Shown: positions 37,699-46,422 of the stretch, piece after piece
How the letters are laid out: each line of letters begins with the position of its first letter
Position numbering within the stretch: position 1 is the stretch's first letter
Origin: Novosphingobium silvae
Lineage (GTDB): Bacteria; Pseudomonadota; Alphaproteobacteria; Sphingomonadales; Sphingomonadaceae
Assembly (NCBI RefSeq): GCF_009856825.1
Contig: NZ_WVTD01000009.1
Span: 62,001-126,000, forward strand
Direction of reading: 5' to 3'
Length of the DNA stretch: 64,000 nt
Program-made: the position numbers and the translations under genes
The notes under the pieces: generated by a model
Seen by the model: only the letters and a program-made list of their open reading frames with translations
Database searches by the model: none
What the model was told of the DNA's origin: nothing

Positions 37699-38668
37699 TC
37701 CGGGCCCTCAAATAGCTGCCCGCTTCCGCGCGGATCTGGCGGCGATCTGGCCCGAGGGGATCGACGACGAGCAAGCGCGGCTGGGGCTGGCGGTGTCTGG
37801 TGGGCCGGACAGCCTGGCGCTCCTGCTGCTTGCCCGCGCTGCACTGCCGGGGCGAGTGGAAGCCGCGACGGTGGATCATGGCCTGCGTCCCGAAAGCGGG
37901 GCCGAGGCGGCCGAGGTGGGCCGGATCTGTGAGATGTTGGATGTCCCTCACGCGACCCTGCGTGTGCAGGTGGCTCCCGGAAACGTGCAGGCGCAGGCGC
38001 GGGTGTCGCGCTATGCCGCGCTTTCCGGCTGGGCCGCGGGGCGCGGACTTGTCGCGCTAGCGACCGGACACCAGGCCGACGACCAGGCCGAAACGCTGGT
38101 CATGCGCCTCAACCGGGCAAGCGGCGTGGCGGGGCTTGCGGGCGCACGGCCGCGCGGCTCTGCGCCGGGCGGAGACCTGCTGGTGCTTCGCCCATTGCTG
38201 GATTGGCGGCGCGCGGAACTGGGAGAGGTGGTGCGGGCGGCAGGGCTGGTCGCCGCGCAGGACCCCAGCAACGGCAACGATCGGTTCGATCGCGTCCGCG
38301 TCCGCAGGGCGCTTGCCGATGCGGACTGGCTCGACGTTTCCGCTCTTGCCCAGAGCGCCGCGCACATCGCCGAGGCCGACGCCGCGCTGGAGTGGATGGC
38401 GGCGCTGGAATGGCGATCGTGCGTTCGCAAGGAGCCAATGGGCCTCAAGTACCGGCCGCAGGCTCCTCGCGCCGTGATATTGCGCGTGGTGGCCCGGATC
38501 GTTCGCGAACTTGACGGCGAGGAGGCCCGCGGCGGCGCGGTGGCCCGGGTGGTGGAGGCGCTGGTCGCCGGGCGCCCCGCGTCGATCGGGAACCTGGTAG
38601 CGCGGCCGAACTCGGGAGGCTGGAGCTTCGCCAGGGCGCCTGTCAGGGCAGCAAGGCGCGAGGGCTGA
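37664..38668 (+). CDS. tilS: tRNA(Ile)-lysidine synthase TilS
   Basis: 334 residues. PP-loop S-G-G-P-D-S at residues 45-50, T-V-D-H-G-L-R and the G-H-Q-A-D-D-Q-A-E-T segment are the family marks. It modifies the CAU anticodon of tRNA-Ile2. Two starts are possible, 37664 or 37679; both overlap cpoB. Translation is probably coupled. tilS after cpoB is a common alphaproteobacterial arrangement. Confidence 0.93.
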   Translation: MAAPAMGSTAADPGPQIAARFRADLAAIWPEGIDDEQARLGLAVSGGPDSLALLLLARAALPGRVEAATVDHGLRPESGAEAAEVGRICEMLDVPHATLRVQVAPGNVQAQARVSRYAALSGWAAGRGLVALATGHQADDQAETLVMRLNRASGVAGLAGARPRGSAPGGDLLVLRPLLDWRRAELGEVVRAAGLVAAQDPSNGNDRFDRVRVRRALADADWLDVSALAQSAAHIAEADAALEWMAALEWRSCVRKEPMGLKYRPQAPRAVILRVVARIVRELDGEEARGGAVARVVEALVAGRPASIGNLVARPNSGGWSFARAPVRAARREG

Positions 38669-38671
38669 ACG

Positions 38672-39325
38672 TCACGTGCCGACCAGGCTGTCACCGATGG
38701 CGATCTGCTTGCCACGCGTGATGTAGACCTTGTCGCCCAGCTTCGTGGTCGCGAAAAGCTTGGCCGCGAAGGCGTTCGGCATTCCCACGCAGCCGTGGCT
38801 CGCATATCCAAGGGCAACGTCCGAGCCGTGGAGCGTGATCCCGTCGTTCGTCAGGCGCTGCATGTAGGGCATGGGCGCGCCGGTGTAGATGTTCGACACG
38901 TGGTCCCGGTCCTTCTGCGTGATCGGGAATACGCCCAGCGGCGTGGGCTTCTCCTCGGTGCCCAGAAGGACCGCCGCCGCGCCGATCTCGTATCCGCCCC
39001 GGAAGACGGAGATGACGCGCGCGTCGAGGTCGACCGTGAGAACGATCGGCCCGGCGGGCACGTCCTTGTCGTCCCAGTGCCAGTCGCCGTACTTGATGGC
39101 GCCGTCGATCGGCAGGATTCGCTTGACGACGAATGGCTCGTCCTTGGGGGGATCGCGGCTCGGGAGCGGCGACGGCGCCTGTTGCGCACCGTCCGGCCGT
39201 GCTGCCAGCGTGGCTTCCGCAAGCGAGGCCGGCTGCGGCTTCTGCGGCGAGGCTGCGAGCACGAGCACGCCTGCTATGGCCGCAAGGGCCACGAAGCCGG
39301 AAGCGAGAAGGAGGCGCGCGTCCAA
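38672..39325 (-). CDS. L,D-transpeptidase, YkuD domain
   Basis: 217 residues. N-terminal membrane anchor or signal helix (5-26), then a YkuD domain with His166 in T-L-H-G-S and the catalytic A-S-H-G-C-V-G-M (His177, Cys179). Makes 3-3 crosslinks or attaches lipoproteins to peptidoglycan. The start is TTG, with a GGAAG about nine bases upstream; no ATG is suitable nearby. Convergent with tilS, only three bases apart. Confidence 0.9.
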   Translation of the reverse strand: MDARLLLASGFVALAAIAGVLVLAASPQKPQPASLAEATLAARPDGAQQAPSPLPSRDPPKDEPFVVKRILPIDGAIKYGDWHWDDKDVPAGPIVLTVDLDARVISVFRGGYEIGAAAVLLGTEEKPTPLGVFPITQKDRDHVSNIYTGAPMPYMQRLTNDGITLHGSDVALGYASHGCVGMPNAFAAKLFATTKLGDKVYITRGKQIAIGDSLVGT

Positions 39326-39458
39326 GTTGGTCTACTTCCGTTCGATTGAGAAGGTTGGCTGAGGGCGAAGGGGCATGATCGCGTAAAATCCGGTCGGGTG
39401 CCAGAGGATCCCGCGACCGCCCCAAAGGAGCGAACGCGCCCAAGGCATTTCCGCAGAC

Positions 39459-40073
39459 CTAGCGCCGGGCGATGCCTTCGCGCAGGATCGAGTTGGCGAG
39501 TTCCGCGACATCGTCGGCCGACGCATCTTCCGACCACACGGCGTAGCGAAGCCCCAGGAAAACGTTCATCCCCATGATCGCCCATGCATGGGCCTCGCCC
39601 AGATCCTCGCGCAGTTCGCCCTTGCGGATACCTTCGGCAAGGCGCTCATGTATGCGGCGCGCCGTGTTGTGGTAGTGCAGGCGAAAGCTTTCGGGATCGA
39701 CGAACTCCGCCTCGTCGATGATCCGGTAAATCTCCTTGTGCTCGCTGGCGAAGCGCAGGAACCCGGCAAGCGAGGCGCGTTCGGTTTCCAGCGCGGGCAC
39801 GTCCTGCTGCCGCGCGTTGCGCGCGGCCTCGCGCACCTTGCTGCTGAGATCGTCCACCAGCGCGCGGAAGATCTCGTCCTTCGAATCGAAGTAGGTGTAG
39901 AAGCTGCCGAGCGCCGTGCCCGCTCGCCGCGTGATCGCGGTTATGGAGGCTTCGTGGAAGCCTTTCTCGCCGAACTCGAGCGCGGCTGCGTCGAGCAGCT
40001 TGCGCAGCGTGCGCCGCCCGCGCTCCGTGCGCGGGGCCTTCGGGGGCAGGGCGCCCGACGGCGTATCTGACAT
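39459..40073 (-). CDS. TetR family regulator of the adjacent uptake cluster
   Basis: 204 residues. Helix-turn-helix about 25-70 with S-I-T-A-I-T-R-R-A-G-T-A-L-G-S-F-Y-T-Y-F, then a ligand domain. Divergent from the TonB receptor gene, with palindromes in the 128-base gap (40125-40153), so it most likely represses the TonB receptor / hydrolase / MFS cluster and itself. Start at ATG 40071-40073; an in-frame ATG further up would run into the palindromes. Confidence 0.9.
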   Translation of the reverse strand: MSDTPSGALPPKAPRTERGRRTLRKLLDAAALEFGEKGFHEASITAITRRAGTALGSFYTYFDSKDEIFRALVDDLSSKVREAARNARQQDVPALETERASLAGFLRFASEHKEIYRIIDEAEFVDPESFRLHYHNTARRIHERLAEGIRKGELREDLGEAHAWAIMGMNVFLGLRYAVWSEDASADDVAELANSILREGIARR

Positions 40074-40124
40074 GGGCCGATCTGTTGTCACGCGGGCACA
40101 GCTAGACTCCCTCGGCGTCCTTGG

Positions 40125-40153
40125 CAACTTTGCAAGTTGAAACATGGTTCAAC
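40125..40153. promoter_or_regulatory. Overlapping palindromes, candidate TetR operator
   Basis: CAACTT-TGC-AAGTTG (40125-40139) has two perfect six-base arms, and GTTGAA-ACATGG-TTCAAC (40136-40153) has another perfect pair that shares four bases with it. They lie between the divergent tetR and TonB receptor genes, on top of a possible promoter (TTGAAA 40137-40142, TATGGA 40160-40165, 17-base spacer). Confidence 0.6.
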
Positions 40154-40201
40154 TATCAATATGGAAGGTGCCAACAAAAACGGTTCATGGGAGTGTGTAC
40201 G

Positions 40202-42613
40202 ATGCGTAAGGCGCGATTCCTCGCGATTTCCTCGAGTGTACTGGCCCTGTGCGGCGGTCATGGCCTGATGGCACCCGCGCTGGCGCAGGAGGCGGCCGGC
40301 TCCGCAACGGCGGGGACGGGTGGCACGGCGACAGGCATGGCCGCTTCCGACGCCAGCGGGGGTGACATCATCGTCACCGCCCGCCGCCGCGAGGAGCGCC
40401 TTGTCGACGTACCCATCGCGGTGACCAGCTTCAGCGCCGACCAGCTGGAAAAGTCAGGCGCGATCGACGTCACCGAAATCGCGCAGATCGCGCCCAACGT
40501 CACGCTGGAGCCTTCGCGCGGGACCAACTCCACCCTTTCGGCCTTCATTCGCGGCGTGGGCCAGCAGGACCCGGTATCGGGGTTCGAGCAGGGCGTGGGC
40601 ATCTACCTGGACGATGTCTACCTCAACCGCCCGCAAGCCGCCGTGCTCGACATCTACGACGTCGAACGGATCGAGGTGTTGCGCGGCCCCCAGGGTACTC
40701 TCTACGGGCGCAACACCATCGGCGGCGCGGTGAAGTACGTGACGAAGCAGTTGCCGCAGGACTTCTCGCTGAGAGTGAAGGGCACTTACGGAACATACGA
40801 CCAGGCTGACCTGATCGTCACCGCTTCGGCGCCGCTCAGCGACCTCGTCCGGGTGGGCGGATCGGTCGCCCGGCTTTCGCGCGGGGGTTTCGGCACGAAC
40901 CTGACGACGGGCGAGGACAACTACAACAAGGACATCTGGGCCGGGCGCGCCAGCCTAGACATCGGCGGCTACGGCGAGCCGGTGCTGATCCGGATCTCGG
41001 GCGACTACACCAAGGACAAGTCCAACGCGCGCGGCGGTCATAGACTGATCCCGGGTTACGCTTCGGGAGCGCCGGTCCTTGACGATCCCTATGACACCCG
41101 CGGCGGCCTGAGCGATCCGAGGCAGGAGGTGGAGGCGTATGGGCTTGCGATCAATGCCAGCGCGGAGTTGACCGATCGCCTCACGTTCCGGTCCATCAGT
41201 GCGTGGCGCAAGGACGACAGCGCCTCGCCCATCGACTTCGACGCCCTTCCGGCGGTGGACGTCGATGTCCCGGCCTACTACCGCAACGAGCAGGTCAGCC
41301 AGGAATTCCAGCTCCTGTACGACGATGGCGGCATGGTGCAGGGCATGATCGGCGGCTACTATCTGGGCGCGAAGGCCGACACCCAGTTCGACACCCGCAT
41401 CTTCACCGCCGTGAACGGTTTGACGGCTTTCACGCAGGCCGATGTCGATACCGAGACTTTCGCCGTCTTCGGCGACTTCACCTTCGACTTTACCGAGCAG
41501 TGGAGCCTTTCGGTGGGCGGCCGCTATACCTGGGACGAGCGAAAGGCGCGCATTCTGCGGCAGAACTATCTGGGCGGCGGTTCGCCCGTCTTCGGCGGGG
41601 CGGGCCTTGCGCTCGGCGCTCCCAGCACGGATTTCTCCGGCAGGGCCAAGTTCGAGAAATTCACCCCCCGGGCCTCGGTCAGCTTCAAGCCGACGCCGGA
41701 CCACAATATCTACGCAAGCTACAGCCAGGGCTTCAAGGGCGGCGGCTTCGACCCGCGGGGCGTTGGCATCAACGCGCCCGCCGCCACGCCGGGCGCCCCC
41801 ACCGACACTGAGATTTCCGATTACCTCAGCTTCGAGCCGGAGACGGTCGACAGCTATGAGATCGGCTACAAGGGCAACCTGTTCGGCGGCGCGCTCTATA
41901 TCGCGGCGGCAGCCTTCTACATGGACTATAAGGACGTGCAGATCCCGGGCTCTGCCGGGTGCACCGTGGGCGGGCTGCCGACGTTCTGCGGCATCATCAC
42001 GAATGCAGGCAAGGCACGCTTCAAGGGCGTGGAACTGGAAGCCAGCGCACGGCTCGCGCAGGACATGATGGCGGCCGGCGACCGGCTCAGCCTCTCCGGC
42101 TCCCTCGGCTACATCGATGCCGAGTACCGCGAATACATCGCCAACATCGCGCCCAACCCGGCACTGCCCACCGTCACCGAGCCCACCGACGTGGCCGATT
42201 TCAGGAAGGTGCAGAACACGCCCAAGTGGACCGGCAGCGCCACGATGGCCTATTCGGCGCCGATCGGCGAAGGCGACATCAACTTCAGCACCACCTTCTC
42301 CTACCGGGGCAAGACCTACCAGTTCGAGATCCCCAACCCCTACCTCGACCAGGACGGTTACGGGCTGTTCGACGCAAGCCTCGTCTACACCGCGCCCGGC
42401 GGGCGCTGGAGCCTGGGCGTTCACGGGAAGAACCTGTTCGACAAGCGGTACAAGACCTCCGGCTACACGTTCCTGCGCGCCGACCCGGTCACGGGCGAGC
42501 TGGCGACATTGCCCAACGGCCAGTTCATCCCCACGCTTGGCACCGAAGGCACGCTGACCACGTTCTACGGTAACCCGAGGCAGGTCTTCGCCACCGCCAC
42601 GCTGGAGTTCTGA
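40202..42613 (+). CDS. TonB-dependent receptor
   Basis: 803 residues. Signal peptide ending A-L-A-Q-E, TonB-box-like D-I-I-V-T-A-R-R-R-E-E-R, plug with V-G-I-Y-L-D-D-V-Y-L and R-G-P-Q-G-T-L-Y-G-R-N-T-I-G-G-A, then a 22-strand-type barrel ending in T-A-T-L-E-F. This is the long sphingomonad class that feeds organic substrates (lactones, lignin- or steroid-derived compounds) as often as iron complexes. It heads a cluster with an alpha/beta hydrolase and an MFS transporter, so the ligand may be an ester or lactone that is then hydrolysed. Confidence 0.93.
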   Translation: MRKARFLAISSSVLALCGGHGLMAPALAQEAAGSATAGTGGTATGMAASDASGGDIIVTARRREERLVDVPIAVTSFSADQLEKSGAIDVTEIAQIAPNVTLEPSRGTNSTLSAFIRGVGQQDPVSGFEQGVGIYLDDVYLNRPQAAVLDIYDVERIEVLRGPQGTLYGRNTIGGAVKYVTKQLPQDFSLRVKGTYGTYDQADLIVTASAPLSDLVRVGGSVARLSRGGFGTNLTTGEDNYNKDIWAGRASLDIGGYGEPVLIRISGDYTKDKSNARGGHRLIPGYASGAPVLDDPYDTRGGLSDPRQEVEAYGLAINASAELTDRLTFRSISAWRKDDSASPIDFDALPAVDVDVPAYYRNEQVSQEFQLLYDDGGMVQGMIGGYYLGAKADTQFDTRIFTAVNGLTAFTQADVDTETFAVFGDFTFDFTEQWSLSVGGRYTWDERKARILRQNYLGGGSPVFGGAGLALGAPSTDFSGRAKFEKFTPRASVSFKPTPDHNIYASYSQGFKGGGFDPRGVGINAPAATPGAPTDTEISDYLSFEPETVDSYEIGYKGNLFGGALYIAAAAFYMDYKDVQIPGSAGCTVGGLPTFCGIITNAGKARFKGVELEASARLAQDMMAAGDRLSLSGSLGYIDAEYREYIANIAPNPALPTVTEPTDVADFRKVQNTPKWTGSATMAYSAPIGEGDINFSTTFSYRGKTYQFEIPNPYLDQDGYGLFDASLVYTAPGGRWSLGVHGKNLFDKRYKTSGYTFLRADPVTGELATLPNGQFIPTLGTEGTLTTFYGNPRQVFATATLEF

Positions 42614-42651
42614 GCAAGGCTCCAGGGGTTCAGGAAAGGATAGGAGCAGCC

Positions 42652-43521
42652 ATGGACTACCGCGTCCACCGTTACCGCAGCGCCTGCGGTCGGCTCGACC
42701 TTGCCGCGCGCGACTACCCGGCGCGCGATGCAGGGGCGCCGGTGCTGCTGATGATGCACGGCCTCACGCGGAACAGCGCCGATTTCGAACCGCTAGCAGA
42801 GCGCCTGCAGGGGCGATACAGGATGATCGTGCCCGACCAGCGCGGGCGCGGTCTCTCGCAGTGGGACGACGACCCGGCGCAGTACCGCCCGGACGTCTAC
42901 GCGAACGACATGCTGGCTCTGCTTGACGATCTGGGCGTTACCCGCGCCGGGCTGGTGGGGACCTCGATGGGTGGGCTGATGGCCATGGTAATGCACGCCC
43001 TGCGTCCCGCTCTTGCCCAGGCGATGGTCTTCAACGACATCGGTCCCGTGCTCGAACCCGAAGGGCTCGCCCGGATTCAGGGCTATGTCGGGCCGGCGGA
43101 TGCAATGGCGGACTGGGCCGAGGCGGCAGCCCGTGCCCGGTCCATCAACGCCTCGGCGTTCCCGGACTATGGCGAGGCGGAGTGGGGCGCCTTCGCCCGG
43201 CGCATCGCGCTCGAGAATGCGGACGGCACGGTCTCCTTCGCCTACGACCCGGCGATTGCGAGAGGCGTGTCGGGAGAAGCGCCGACCACCGTTCCGCCCG
43301 ATCTGTGGCCCTTGTGGGACCTGCTCGATGCAGTGCCGGTGCTGGTGGTGCGGGGCAGCCTCTCCGACCTGCTTGGCGCTGCCACCGTCGAAGAGATGGC
43401 GCAGCGTCATGCCGGGGTCTATGTCAGCATCGAAGTCCCCCGGGTCGGCCATGCGCCCATGCTGGACGAGCCGGTCGCCCTCGCGGCGGTAGAGGCTTTC
43501 CTGGCGGAGCATGTCAGGTGA
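42652..43521 (+). CDS. Alpha/beta hydrolase
   Basis: 289 residues. Oxyanion-hole segment M-H-G-L-T-R (36-40), nucleophile Ser105 in V-G-T-S-M-G-G, Asp in L-S-D near residue 240 and catalytic His in V-G-H-A-P-M-L near 265. Cytoplasmic by lack of a signal peptide. Sits 38 bases after the TonB receptor and before the MFS gene. Substrate is unknown but likely the compound imported by this cluster. Confidence 0.9.
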   Translation: MDYRVHRYRSACGRLDLAARDYPARDAGAPVLLMMHGLTRNSADFEPLAERLQGRYRMIVPDQRGRGLSQWDDDPAQYRPDVYANDMLALLDDLGVTRAGLVGTSMGGLMAMVMHALRPALAQAMVFNDIGPVLEPEGLARIQGYVGPADAMADWAEAAARARSINASAFPDYGEAEWGAFARRIALENADGTVSFAYDPAIARGVSGEAPTTVPPDLWPLWDLLDAVPVLVVRGSLSDLLGAATVEEMAQRHAGVYVSIEVPRVGHAPMLDEPVALAAVEAFLAEHVR

Positions 43522-43587
43522 GATTGGAACGACCTGCCGAGGCAGGGCCGTCGAAGCCGGGAATGGCCGGCAGGAAAAGGGTAATCC

Positions 43588-44877
43588 GTGCAACAGACCG
43601 CAACTGACCAGGCGATCGCACCCGGTGCGGCGAAGCCAGGCGCCTCTCCCAACCTGGTGCTGGGGATGCTGCTGCTCGTCTACATCTTCAACTTCGTGGA
43701 TCGCCAGATCCTTTCCATCCTGGCTGCACCGATCCAGGCGGACCTTGGGCTGGACGATGCGCAACTGGGTCTGCTGGGAGGGCTTGCCTTCGCCATCCTC
43801 TACTCGACGCTGGCAGTGCCGCTGGCCTGGCTGGCAGACCGGACAAGCCGGTCATGGGTGATCACGGGCTCGCTCGTCGTGTGGAGCCTGTTCACCTCTG
43901 CCTGCGCGCTGGCACAGGGCTTCTGGCACATCTTCCTCGCGCGTGTCGGCGTCGGCGTGGGGGAGGCCGGCGGCGTGGCGCCAAGCTATGCCGTGATCGG
44001 AGAGCACTTTCCAAGCCACCGCCGCGCCTTTGCCCTCTCCGTTTACTCGCTGGGGATTCCGCTGGGGTCGGCCGCGGGCGTACTCGCCGGCGGCTATGTC
44101 GCGCAGATGGTGGACTGGCGCACGGCCTTCCTCGTTGTGGGTCTTTCGGGCATCGTCCTCGCGCCGCTCTTCAAGCTTGTCGTGCGCGACAGGGCACCGG
44201 CGGTTCGCCCGGCCGAGGTTCCCGCCATCGCCTTCGGCATGGTCGCCCGCACGCTCGCCCGCAAGCGCGCCTTCTGGCTGCTGAGCTTCGGCGCCTCTTC
44301 CAGCTCCATGCTGGGGTATGGCCTCATGTTCTGGCTGCCCAGCCTCCTCCAGCGTAGCTTCGGGCTCGATCTGGTCCATACCTCGTGGTTCATCGGGGCG
44401 GTGCTGCTGCTCGGCGGCTGCGCGGGCGTGCTGCTGGGCGGCATCCTGGCCGATCGGCTGGGGAGGGCGGACCGCGCATGGTACGGCCGCGTTCCGGCGA
44501 TCGCCTTCGTCTGTGCCGTCCCCCTCTTCGCGGGCGGCATATGGACCTCGAGCGTCCCGCTGGCCTTCATGCTGTTCCTCGTGCCGCAGGCGCTGGCCTA
44601 CTTCTGGCTGGGCCCGGTGACGAGCGCGGTGCAGCATCTTGTCGAACCGCCAGCGCGGGCGACGGCATCGGCGCTGTTCCTGCTCATCAACAATCTCATC
44701 GGCCTTGGCGGTGGGATATATGCCCTCGGCGCCGTCTCGAAAGCGCTGGCGCCGGTGTGGGGCTCGCAGTCGCTGCGTTACTCGATGCTGATGGGCTTGG
44801 CGCTGTACCTTGTAGCGGCCGCGCTGATGACGCTTGCCGGGCCGGCTCTGCGCAAGGAGTGGGTGGCGGAGAAGTAA
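43588..44877 (+). CDS. MFS transporter, spinster-like
   Basis: 429 residues, twelve membrane helices. F-N-F-V-D-R-Q-I-L-S in helix 1 and W-L-A-D-R-T-S-R between helices 2 and 3 are the MFS signatures of the spinster-type group that is very common in sphingomonads. The start is GTG 43588, with AGGAAAAGG upstream. Third gene of the uptake cluster; probably carries the substrate or its product across the inner membrane. Confidence 0.9.
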   Translation: MQQTATDQAIAPGAAKPGASPNLVLGMLLLVYIFNFVDRQILSILAAPIQADLGLDDAQLGLLGGLAFAILYSTLAVPLAWLADRTSRSWVITGSLVVWSLFTSACALAQGFWHIFLARVGVGVGEAGGVAPSYAVIGEHFPSHRRAFALSVYSLGIPLGSAAGVLAGGYVAQMVDWRTAFLVVGLSGIVLAPLFKLVVRDRAPAVRPAEVPAIAFGMVARTLARKRAFWLLSFGASSSSMLGYGLMFWLPSLLQRSFGLDLVHTSWFIGAVLLLGGCAGVLLGGILADRLGRADRAWYGRVPAIAFVCAVPLFAGGIWTSSVPLAFMLFLVPQALAYFWLGPVTSAVQHLVEPPARATASALFLLINNLIGLGGGIYALGAVSKALAPVWGSQSLRYSMLMGLALYLVAAALMTLAGPALRKEWVAEK

Positions 44878-44982
44878 GGAGATACAATCCGTCCCCCGCG
44901 CGATTTCCCGCCGGAGGCAACCCTGCGGCCGCCGGGGTGTTGGGTCAGGCATCTACCCCAAACCTTCAGCGGAGCACAGGCA

Positions 44983-45186
44983 TTGGACAGCGATAACCCA
45001 CAGCGCGCCCGTCAGGCGCCAGGGGGACACGAAACCGCCCCGCCCAAGAACCTGCCCAAGTTGGCGATTGCCGCGCTGGTGATGTTCATCGTCGCTATCG
45101 GCATCGTCTGGGTGGCCAGCGATATCCTTCAGCGCCCAGGTCAGGATCCAGGCGCGCAGGAGGCTCGCAAGGCTCCCGCAGATTGA
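44983..45186 (+). CDS. Small single-pass membrane protein
   Basis: 67 residues, TTG start with GGAG upstream (44971). Soluble N-terminal ~27 residues, one membrane helix (about 28-48) and a short polar tail. No family recognised. Lies between the MFS gene and tRNA-Thr. Plausible but unproven. Confidence 0.5.
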   Translation: MDSDNPQRARQAPGGHETAPPKNLPKLAIAALVMFIVAIGIVWVASDILQRPGQDPGAQEARKAPAD

Positions 45187-45205
45187 CGCACGACGGGCAG
45201 AACGG

Positions 45206-45281
<76 letters not shown>

Positions 45282-45670
45282 GCGCCATAAAAGGCGGGCG
45301 TTTCCGCGTAATACGCCTATGTCGGAGAAGGTCGCTCGTCAAGCGTGAGCGGAACAAAGCGGCAAGGTTCGGCACACCGGGGCACAGTCGTGTCACAAAC
45401 TTTGGCACAGGAGCGGGCATCCTTGCCGCTATCGACAAGGCCGCCGGAACGAAGTCTCACGCGCAGCGCCTTCCTGGCTCAGGCCGCGCTCAACGAGATC
45501 AGTGGGGACACTGATAGAACGAGGCGCGGTGGCGGCTCAGCCGACGTCACTCCGCTTGTTGCCGGAGCGGTCCATGGGATTGGCCAAAGGTGCTGGCGTG
45601 CAACTCCTCTCGAGAACATATATGGAACAGATAAAATTCCTGTCATCGATTCGCATCAAGGAAATCATCA
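45282..45670. other. Intergenic region between tRNA-Thr and the YozE-like gene
   Basis: No gene with a believable start was found; open frames crossing it have no protein-like character. The only clear element is a LexA-type box at 45614-45628 close to its right end. It may contain a decayed former gene. Confidence 0.4.
45614..45628 (-). promoter_or_regulatory. LexA (SOS) box
   Basis: GAAC-N7-GAAC at 45614-45628, which reads GTTC-N7-GTTC on the other strand, the exact consensus of alphaproteobacterial LexA. It lies 42 bases before the ATG of the YozE-like gene, and a TAAAAT at 45631-45636 could be the -10 element. LexA would then block this promoter. Confidence 0.7.
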
Positions 45671-46261
45671 ATGGTCGGTTCGGAAAACGCCGCCAATCGC
45701 GATGACCAGCGTCGGGAGATCGGCCGAATTGCGGCGGGTGGCGGTGCCTGGCAAGACATCCCCCAGCCAACGGATTACCGGGCCTTCAAGCCTGTTCCAA
45801 CGGATTCTTGGCTTGCCAGTGATGGGCGCACGAAGACTGCTCACGGCAGCACATCGTTTGGTCGATGGCTGCTGGAACAGACGGAACAGACGGAACGGGG
45901 CGGCTTGATCGGCGATCTTGCCAAGGCCGCAAAAGCCGACCGTGGCTTCCCGGTCGGTGGCGACCCTGAAGCGGTGCGTAAGAGGCTGAACTCGCTAGGT
46001 GCTGACCCCGACATGCACGAGGCGCTGGACGACGCCGAGCAGGGCGCGGAACGGATGGGCGAGCTTCTGACGATGGCCGCGCGCTACAGGATCGCGGTCT
46101 TCGGCCAGCCCCGTTCGCCATGGCGCGCCAGCATCGACGAGGCCATGGCGGATGCGATCGAACTGAATCTGGCCTCTTGGGACGAGAGCGAGCGTGAGTG
46201 GTTCCTCGCGGTGCCGGTCGACTTAGTCAGAAAAGCGAAGTTGGCGAGGGCGGCAGCTTAA
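45671..46261 (+). CDS. YozE/SAM-like domain protein, probably SOS-controlled
   Basis: 196 residues. The central part, F-G-R-W-L-L-E-Q-T-E, then G-D-L-A-K-A-A-K-A-D and D-P-E-A-V-R-K-R-L, matches the YozE SAM-like fold (PF06855-like), a small helical bundle of unknown role. A ~60-residue N-terminal extension is not seen in the simple members. AAGGA stands eight bases before the ATG, and a LexA box lies upstream. The C-terminal ~90 residues are helical with no motif. Confidence 0.75.
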   Translation: MVGSENAANRDDQRREIGRIAAGGGAWQDIPQPTDYRAFKPVPTDSWLASDGRTKTAHGSTSFGRWLLEQTEQTERGGLIGDLAKAAKADRGFPVGGDPEAVRKRLNSLGADPDMHEALDDAEQGAERMGELLTMAARYRIAVFGQPRSPWRASIDEAMADAIELNLASWDESEREWFLAVPVDLVRKAKLARAAA

Positions 46262-46422
46262 GGCTCTCCTTCTCTGCAAGAGCCAACGAACGAGTCAAAG
46301 ATTGACGATCTGCCATTGGGCTTAGGATTTTTCAATAGGTGCTTTGGCGCCGCTAGGGCCCTGGAACTTGCCCCACATCGGGCAAGCCCCTAACAGGAGA
46401 GTGTTGCAACGAAGGTTTAACG

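Noticed and set aside
45345..45908. Plus-strand frame before and across the YozE-like gene
   Set aside because: Out of frame with the YozE-like gene, and composition is not protein-like.
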